Below are positions 50,701 to 59,700 of a DNA stretch of 62,000 nt, piece by piece. The stretch comes from Phoronis australis. Its lineage: Eukaryota > Phoronida > Phoronidae. The DNA is taken from positions 242,011 through 304,010 of the forward strand of contig NMRA01000065.1 of assembly GCA_002633005.1 (NCBI GenBank). Direction: 5' to 3'. The notes below the pieces were generated by a model that saw nothing but the letters and a program-made list of their open reading frames with translations, was not told the DNA's origin and did not search any database. Position numbers and translations under genes: made by a program. The stretch's first letter is position 1, and each line of letters begins with the position of its first letter.

Positions 50701-53700
50701 AAACCGCTGTCAAGTACATCTCCGTCGAAAATGACTAATACGACATATTCATTCTCACTAACGCAGCTTACACCTGTTCAGACCGAAGACGTGATTACAA
50801 AATATCCAGTTATGTCTAATTCCTCAGGCGCACATTCATACATCAATACAACACAGACTACTAACAGCAAACAAGTGATCACGTCTCTTGCCGCAATTTT
50901 CAGCACATTCTCTCGTCATTCAACTCCATTGAAGCCCCATGAAACGAGCAAGGTGTTTTCAAGGGAGCATAAAACATCCACGACAGCTACCACACCAGCA
51001 AAACAGAACCAACGTTACACAGCGGGTTCTTTCACAATTAAAGTAAAAGACACTGCAACGCCAGCATTCACAACTGAGAAAACGGCGTCTTTTGAGAACA
51101 CAACGCCAGCTGGACGAACGATTTCTACTCTAAATGTAACATCAAACTCAGAAAGTTCAATTCGAAACCTAGAGATGACAGAATCACATACACTTACAAT
51201 TCCTGCGCTAAACAGTAAATTGCCCCTTACTTCGACAACAAACACCATTACTTCACCAGTTACGTTCATAACTATGCCTGAGGGAACCAGCACAGCAACA
51301 CACACTGACCACTACACCAGTCAAGCGTCAGATACTGTCACCCAGTTACGTGGTTCCGCCACTCCGTTCACTAAACAGTACGGGTATAGCAACAATACGA
51401 TGACACCTTCGAAAACTGACAGGTTTCAAACTGTTACGCCACAATTACAAACATCCGACAACACCTTCCCTGTTTCAAATATGTTTAAGCTTTTGACTTC
51501 TCAGTTCAGCGAGACTTCCTCTATGCCACCCACCAGTGCCACGTCTTCCCCAAAGCTTTTCTTCACCACTCAAGCACTGTCATTGTTCAATGAAAGCACA
51601 ACTGAGGCCCACTTAATAAAGTCGAGTCTAGCTGTGACGTCATCGACGGCGCGTGAAAGTCCACCTCGTGCTTTTAACTCATCGGAAAGTGCGTCAAAGT
51701 CGCAACACGTGACAGCTGTCCTCGAAACCAAAACTTCAAAACACGGTGCTACTTCGACAATAACCGAGTTTGTTCGCTCTTCAAGCATTTCTGCCACTTC
51801 GTCTTCGATGACGTCACAGATGGCTACAGTGGAGACTGAAAGTCACCCTGGGTTAACAATCGGAGGAATAACAAACCATGCGTCAACACTTGATGATTAC
51901 CTTACAACTTTTGTCGTAGATCAAACCACCACAACAAAAGATCTAACACCGTGGATAACCGAATATCAATTCTGCGATTTTCAAAAGTCATTTTGCTATT
52001 TCGAGCAAGACAAAAACGATGAATTTGATTGGACAAGAAAGAAGGGGTCAACTCCAAGCTCCACAACCGGCCCTTCGGTGGATCACACAACTCAAAGTAG
52101 TTCAGGTAACGCAAACATTATTAATATTTAAAAGAATGGTAGTGGTGTTACTGCAAATTTCATATGTGCAATGCACAAAATGTATTAGGCGTTGTTCATG
52201 TCAATGAATCTGATATGGGAACGTTGGTATAATACTTAGGACAAACTATTAGCTTTGCGATTTTTGCAATTGTCATAAACAACGTTTGTGAAATCTGTGG
52301 ATGTGCGAACATGAAGTATTTTAGATGACTAATCAGTTCACATGATAAACTCATTATGTCCATTTTAACCCGTTATATCCACTCTTGCCCCTCGTGTCCA
52401 TTTCTGACCCATTATGTCCATTTTTGATTCTGGGGCTCATATTCGCCCTTCGTTAAGTCGGCTTTCGTCCATTAGCTCATTGATCAAAATCATTTATACT
52501 TCACAAAGTTCGATTTTAAAGACCATCAATTCCGGATTGATGAATGACTAACTGATCAAAATGGTAGAATTAATGGCCATTTTAATCGATTACAATCAAA
52601 GAAAATCAAAGATTTTCAACTGGTCTACGGCACTTACTAAAACCCTTTTAATGGTGTTAGTAAGTACCGTAGGACCTACCAAGAAGGAAGACTCTCCCAA
52701 GGGCTTAAAAATAGATAGGCCCACTTCCTTCTTGGAAAATGGTAGAATGATTACAATGGCGGGGCACGGTGTGCTCTCTCGAGACAAGATGGATAATACT
52801 GTTTCAAAAAGTAGACAGAGCAAACCTGCTACCTTCTTGTCTACTGAGTGACGGGTTAGGAGAGAGTTGCAGAGCCGGAAGCTCCACCTGTCTCCGCGGC
52901 CATTCTAAACATCCCACCAGAAGGGAGCGTCTTCTTAAAGATTTATAATAAGTACCGTAGTCCAGATGAACACATTTATTTTAGATATACCAACGCTGAG
53001 GTCGACCAATAGTGAAACATATCTAATAAACACAGCGGCGAAACGCGGCTCATGGAATGTATGACATAACAGTTGGCTGCAAACAGTAATTGCACAAATA
53101 TCGGGTTCTCAGTAGCTCAGTGGTAAGAGCACCACACTTGCAATCTAGAGACCTAAGGTGCGATTCCCAATCGGGGTTCCAGATTTTCTGTGTTTATTAG
53201 ATACATTTATATTAACAATAGACTAATGGATGAAAACCGACCTACAGAGTGGAAATTGATTCCAACTGCGAAAATGAACCTAACACGCAAAAATGGACAT
53301 AATGACTCAAGACCCCTCCGCAGTGTCCAATTCAGTGCAATTGATCAAAACTTTATTAACGGCAATTCCAAGCCACCTTGAGAAATATAAATTACTTTTA
53401 GCAATGAATCATCAGATCAAAGCAGAATTTAGGGGTGAAAATTGATTTAAAGGGCGAAACAAAACCTAACGAGCAAACATGTTATAATGGGTTCAAATGA
53501 ACAGCACTGAACAAAGTGGACAGAATGGGTAAGTAAAATTGCACACTAAATCGGAACAATTTATCCTTGAAGGTCAACGTTTCTGGGATAACTGCCATCC
53601 AAGTTACCTGTAGGCTGCAAATGCAAATGCATCTTCTTTGTTTCCATTGCATTGCGGACTCTCCATTAATCTGTAAAAGGTGAAGAGTCGCCGCTGAAAT

Positions 53701-56700
53701 TCATTCGTGTCCCAACAAAATAATTACACTACATGAACACAGAGAGTTAACCGCACAACCTCCCTTTAAATGGAAAACCATATGAAGTTGACCGTTCTAT
53801 TTTCGTGTTGTACTCACTCATGATAGACTAAATAATTATGAGTCCCCGACCGTCTTGGATTTACAGGTTATTATGTGTACATAGAAGCTTCATCTCCGAG
53901 GAAAAAAGAAGACAGGGCACGCCTGGTGACGCCATTAATATCCTTTCCGAATGGAGGTTGTCTGCAATTTTTCTACCACATCTACGGTTCCACTATCGGA
54001 GAACTAATCGTCTTCTATCGTGAGCAGGGGTTTGACACCAGAATCTTCAATGTCAGTGGTAATTACTTCATTCTTAAGAAACCCATAACTGTCATTGAAA
54101 TATTACACAGGAAAGTGCCCTTTTGAACGTCGATTAATTAAACTTATTGTTTCCATTAATTATTGATTCTTGTAATTTGTTTTATATCGATCTGTTTGTC
54201 ATCTCAAGTGTCTCCGACCCTTTAGACAGCTAGGCTCCTCTGCGTACTGAGATCGCCAAATAACAATCAATTATATCGTCAACTAGGTCCGTCCGAAGAT
54301 TCCTGGAATGCCGCCAACATCAGTTTGCCATCTGGAACGTATTCTTTGGTGTTCGAAGGTGTCATTGAAAGCGCGTATGGAGATATTGCTCTGGACGACA
54401 TTTCCATAACAGACAAGACGTGTTTTGGTAAAACATTCATTAATGATCCATCGCGTCTATTGTGCAGGTGGTCTTTGTTTCATTTCATAGCACAAGGTCG
54501 AAATGTTAGGCCTAAACGACCGTTTGCTTAATTTATGGTTGAAGTTTGACTCGCTTAGTTGGTGTTATCTCTTGCAAGGTGTTGGGTGGTTACTTTTGCT
54601 TAAAGGGATATTTCACCGCTGTGAAATTGACAATGGTAATTATCTAACCGAAGGGCTTTTTGATTTAAAAAAATCACACTCATCAGATCTTCAATTGTTG
54701 CTAAATATGCCGGTAACATAAGTTAAAGACGATGCATGCATGCACCATTTTTGAAATTGCAATTTTAAGGTTGGCCAATTCCACTATGCTCTGAATCGAG
54801 TCAGTGTTCTTTATGGTAATGAGAGTAGAATCCTACCATCATAAAAAGGAATAATTTGAGGTTGATTTTATGATCGTGAAAGGTCTAGTTCGTTTTTTGT
54901 TTTTCGGACAGCTAAACCGTGCGAAATCTATCTTTAACACGTAGTATAAACTGGTCAGTGCACTTGGAGAATGTGCGAGGGTGTGTCATTGATAATTTAG
55001 GCGCGTTTTCGCCGGTGCAAACATTAATGCTAGTGTGACAAAAACTGCACTTACACCACTTGCGCGTGCGACCTACATGTAAATTAAACATGAATCTCAT
55101 GAAGTATTTTGGTTAAGTTCAAGAAACTTGTCTTATTTTTTCCTTGCCAGAATAACAATTGGTTTCAAGTATCGAAGTGCGCTGAACTATCACCTGGAAA
55201 CAATCTAGAGACATTGTATCATACGAAGTTTCGCCAACCCCTTCAGAAAAGTTATGGAAAGGTTTTATTTTTGTGTTTGAGTAACCTGGTATAATCCACG
55301 TTTATGGTGTGGGGTCAAGACCAAATGGGATTTTGAACTTATTATCAGGTGACGTCCCAACGAAAGTTCCTAGACTGTTGTTCGGGTGCACTTTTGAAGA
55401 CAAGTCGTTGTGTGGGATATCTCAGAATCAAAATGATGATTTCGAGTGGACTCTCAACAGAGGATTTTACACGTCATCATCTGCCAGACCTCTCACCGAT
55501 CACACGACGAGGTCTGCTGCAGGTAATACACATTACATTCTTGCAGAATTCTTATCCGTTCAGGTTTCTCAGAAAGTCTGTTCAAATAATACTTTTTGGC
55601 GCATCTTCGGTTAAAACGACCTAAGGTTGTAATTATTATTTTTAACGACTTTTTTTGAAGTACATGAACTTATAATTGCATGATGCTTCCAGTGAGCTCT
55701 TTATTTAAGCAAGCAGTAGCTTGCTTGCGCTCGATAGCGCCCTATATACAACGGTGCATTGCGAAACTCGTAAGCAACTGTTATTTTTTCACTAATATCT
55801 TTTTACTAGCGCGAGGGTTCGGTTTATTTTTTTAGGATTTTTCTTGAAGACACCTGCCATTTCTAAGAAACTGGATCAGCGAGGAGACCTCTTTCTTCCC
55901 AAACTAAGCCAGTCTTCCGAGGAAAAATGTTTGAGATTCTTCTACAATGTAGACAAAGTCCAAGTTGGGTCGCTCTCTGTGAGCGTCCGCGAAAACGGGA
56001 TAGTCAAGTCACAATGGAAATACTCAGGTAACCATTGCTTGGTTTAGCTTACATGTACGTGCATTTTATTGTACATATTTTGTGCGCAGCCGGGCTTGAT
56101 GGACAGGTGTCAGAATATCGATATCTCTGAGTTAGGTGGAACGGAGCTTGGTTGGAAGACACCATCGCCATCACCATCATTGTCATCATCATCATCGCCG
56201 TCGTCACCATCACCGTACACTGTACGTCGTCATAATAGCTATATCCATTATCATAGTTATCCATCATCGGTAGGCCTACCATCATCGTCGTCGTCGTCAT
56301 CGTCACCGTCGACATGATTGTTGTCATCGTAGTCATCAGCATCATCGTCGTAGTCATGATCGTCATCGTAAACGTTATCATCATAATCATCGCCATCAAC
56401 ATTATCGTCATCATAACTGTCATCACCATGACCGTCATCGTCATAGTGATGTCATTTTCTAGTCTTCTACTGACTGTTACGAGCAATTTTCCACGTGTTT
56501 ACTTATTGACCCTATACATCTTCATGCAATATCCGCAGGCCCTGGAGTGTTGATTGCTTCCAATGGAAAGGCCTGTGTGTTCCCCTTTCTGCACCAAGGA
56601 CAAAGTTATACAAGGTGCATCAAATACTTTTTCCGATCTGAATACTGGTGCGCCACCTCTCCGCAGTACTCTTCTCTCTCACAAGCTGATTGCCCGCGTG

Positions 56701-59700
56701 AGTATTAGTAAGTTTATCTACCTCAGTGACTATAAAACAGCCTCACGTTCACGACTACAGAGTTTTCGGCGATTGTTTCAGCTGTTGTTGAGCTTGCCGT
56801 GTTTTTTAATGGAATTGTCTGGGTTGTTTTAGGAGAAACGTGCTTGCATTTCCTTGTGAATTATCTCTAATTCTAATAACAGGTAAAGGAAATGGACGAG
56901 TTATCCACTTGAAAATGCATAAATTAGAATGAAATTCTGGCTTTCTTCATAATGACAGTCTGCGCTAATTCGGCGTAAGAAGTGGTCTTTTGAATTTGTG
57001 GAATGTGTGATGTTGCACAGTGGCCTCAGGATTAAATAAGTTATGTAGTCAGTCATGGTCAGGTAACAAGATTTCAGGATTGAAGAGATGTGTGAATTTA
57101 CAGATGAATTGAACATATATTTGTGTGTGGTGTAAAAAGTAATCAATTACATTGCTACGACATTTGCAGGCAGAAAAATAACAGGTTGGACATTAGCAGA
57201 GGTTGACCTTCCTGCCGGAGATTATGATGTCATTATTTCGGGAGAAACTCCACGTCAGTTCAGCACGCCTTTCAACGACATTTCCCTCGATGATATTCGT
57301 GTAACTATAGGGCGGTGTTACCCGCTAATGACTACCGCGTCAACGTATAAACCGACAACAGAAGGACACACGACTCGTACGATGTCAACCAAAAGGTTGC
57401 CAACAACAGCCAGCTCGACGAAAGCAAGTTCAAGTGCAATCACAGCTTCGGAGAAAACGACCACAACAAAATATAATACAACACCAACCAGCTCCACAAA
57501 GTCGACGTCAAATGCCCCTATATCCTCTACCGACGCTAATATTCCTTCTACAACAACGTTCAGGAGATCAACAGCAGTGACCTCGTCCAGTGCAGTTCCC
57601 GTGTCAACTTCTCGTGTTACGTGGCCGCTTACTAGTGTCGGAACTGGAAGTACAAAGCAAGAGAAGAGCTCTTCGAAGAGCATCACCCCTGCTTCTGCTT
57701 CTACCACGAGCACTGTAAGGACAACACCAGTCACAAACGGTAAAACACATTGGAAGACATCATTCTTTCTATGCACTGTAGCTGACATAACACCAATAGC
57801 CCGTTTAGAGTTGCACGGACTGTAGCACCCCTATCTTCCTCCTCCTAACGCAAGACCGCAAGCTGATTGACGTCAAATATTTATCTGTACACGTTTTGCT
57901 TAATTTTATTTTTTGTTTGATGTTATATTTACAGTGCCGGATTTAGGGGGACAGCAAGGTGGCCATGCCCCCTCCCCTCTAAAAGTCTCTCATTCCATTT
58001 AGCAGCTCGGGCGTGCGAATGTCTGACGGCAAAATCCTGACTAATACTCTCTCCAGCCCCCCCCCCCTAACTCAACATCCTGGATCCGCCCCTGATTTGT
58101 CATTGTTATGCAGCGTCATGAATCTCAATCTTAAGTCTGATCGCTTGACAAAACTAGAATAAGTATGGAGAAGAAAGCACCGTCCAAAGGAATCGTGTGT
58201 AGGTTTAGTATAGACTACTACCGGTAGGCTCTAGTCTTTTTTGAATAACCTTCCAAAGTTTCTTAACTGTACTGTACCGCTACATGTGCCAATATTCTGA
58301 TGAAATTGCCGTAATATGCTTTGTAGCTACTTGTTCATATGGCGTCAGATGGCATGTGGGATCATATAGAAACTTTCAGATGCGAAGACTCGGCACAGAG
58401 CCTCAAGTTCCCTTGGAAACGCCATCATTAATTCAACAGATCTGTTTTTGACGTTTTCAGACCTCGTGTCGACGAGAATAGCACAGTCGACGAGTGTTGC
58501 TATCCCGTCGCTGATAACGCCGTCAACCCAGAAACCGCTCACAGGTGTCACAACACTCTCAGCCAACAACGTCGACCTCGGGGAACAGTCCCAACAAAGC
58601 CAAGGTCATTAATTCCTATACGAAAGTTTTACTTTTTATATTTTTGCGAAAGACGTCGCTCTAGTCGGCTGGCAAGTTTGTAATACGGTACACGTTAGTT
58701 TTGGCATACGTAGTAAACGACTTTTTTATTTTAGATAATGCAATACAGATAACTTAATTAATATTAACTTTTGTAGACTATACGTGAGGAGATCACTTCT
58801 GGTGTCTCTAACATTTGTTATTCATTGAGGTTTGAACTATTATGAATAAGCAATTTGAGCAATTGACTAGGAAAAACTCGCCGATGTTCCTGAGAGCAAT
58901 GGCGATTTTTCAAGTTAAAGAGGGTGGTCATTGTCTTAAATGTGGTTTAAACCCCCACTGTGTTTGTCATTAACGTGATTTCCAGGTACAGTTCCTTTTT
59001 GTATGGCTTAATTGAACCACAGATACTTATGAGAGCAAAATCAGAAAAGTGGGGATGTCCTGTTTCCTAATTGTAAATGTCCTGCTTAAACCTCGATGAA
59101 CGAAATCGTTCCTGGCTAAAACTAATCACCCAGACATTCTTTGCATCTTAAACAAACTAATTACAAATTGGAGTCACGTATTTGTAAAATTTATGAAAAT
59201 GAAAATTAAAAAACCTTATCATAAAAATTATGTGTTGTTTTCTTATTTCTTTGGTGTTGTTTTGGTTAGATAAACAACAAATAACGTGCCTTCCGCATCT
59301 GAGGAGGAATTCAAAAACCAGATTGACACACTTGAATAGTGAGGTGACACTGGACTCGTCACCGTAAAAAATTAAATGTGCTTACGTTTCCTTCGTTTCT
59401 TCTTTCCATGATGATCGATTGGATTTTGTCAAACTATCAACTTGATGTTAGGCTCGAAAATGTCTTTAGACGTTTCAGGACTTCTAGCTTCGAAAGTTTG
59501 TATTTGTGCTGTTAAAGATAAGACTTTGTTAAATATTGTTTTAGACTTGATGCCCGTAATAGCTGGTGGCGCGGCCGGCGCTGGAGGTCTGATTGTTGCC
59601 GTAGTTGTGGTGGTGTTGGTGATGCGCAAACGGTAAGTTGAACAAATGTTTTGTTAAAGATAAGGGTATGGGATTGGCAACCGCTTCTCATGTGTGCACT

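Noticed and set aside
53104-53175. Functional tRNA gene
   Set aside because: Degenerate B box and unpaired acceptor arms.
56049-56486. 145-codon Met/Thr-rich minus-strand ORF
   Set aside because: Translation of the CAT/CGT tract within a MAM-gene intron.
57318-57788. 156-codon Val-rich minus-strand ORF
   Set aside because: Antisense shadow of the Ser/Thr-rich stalk exon.
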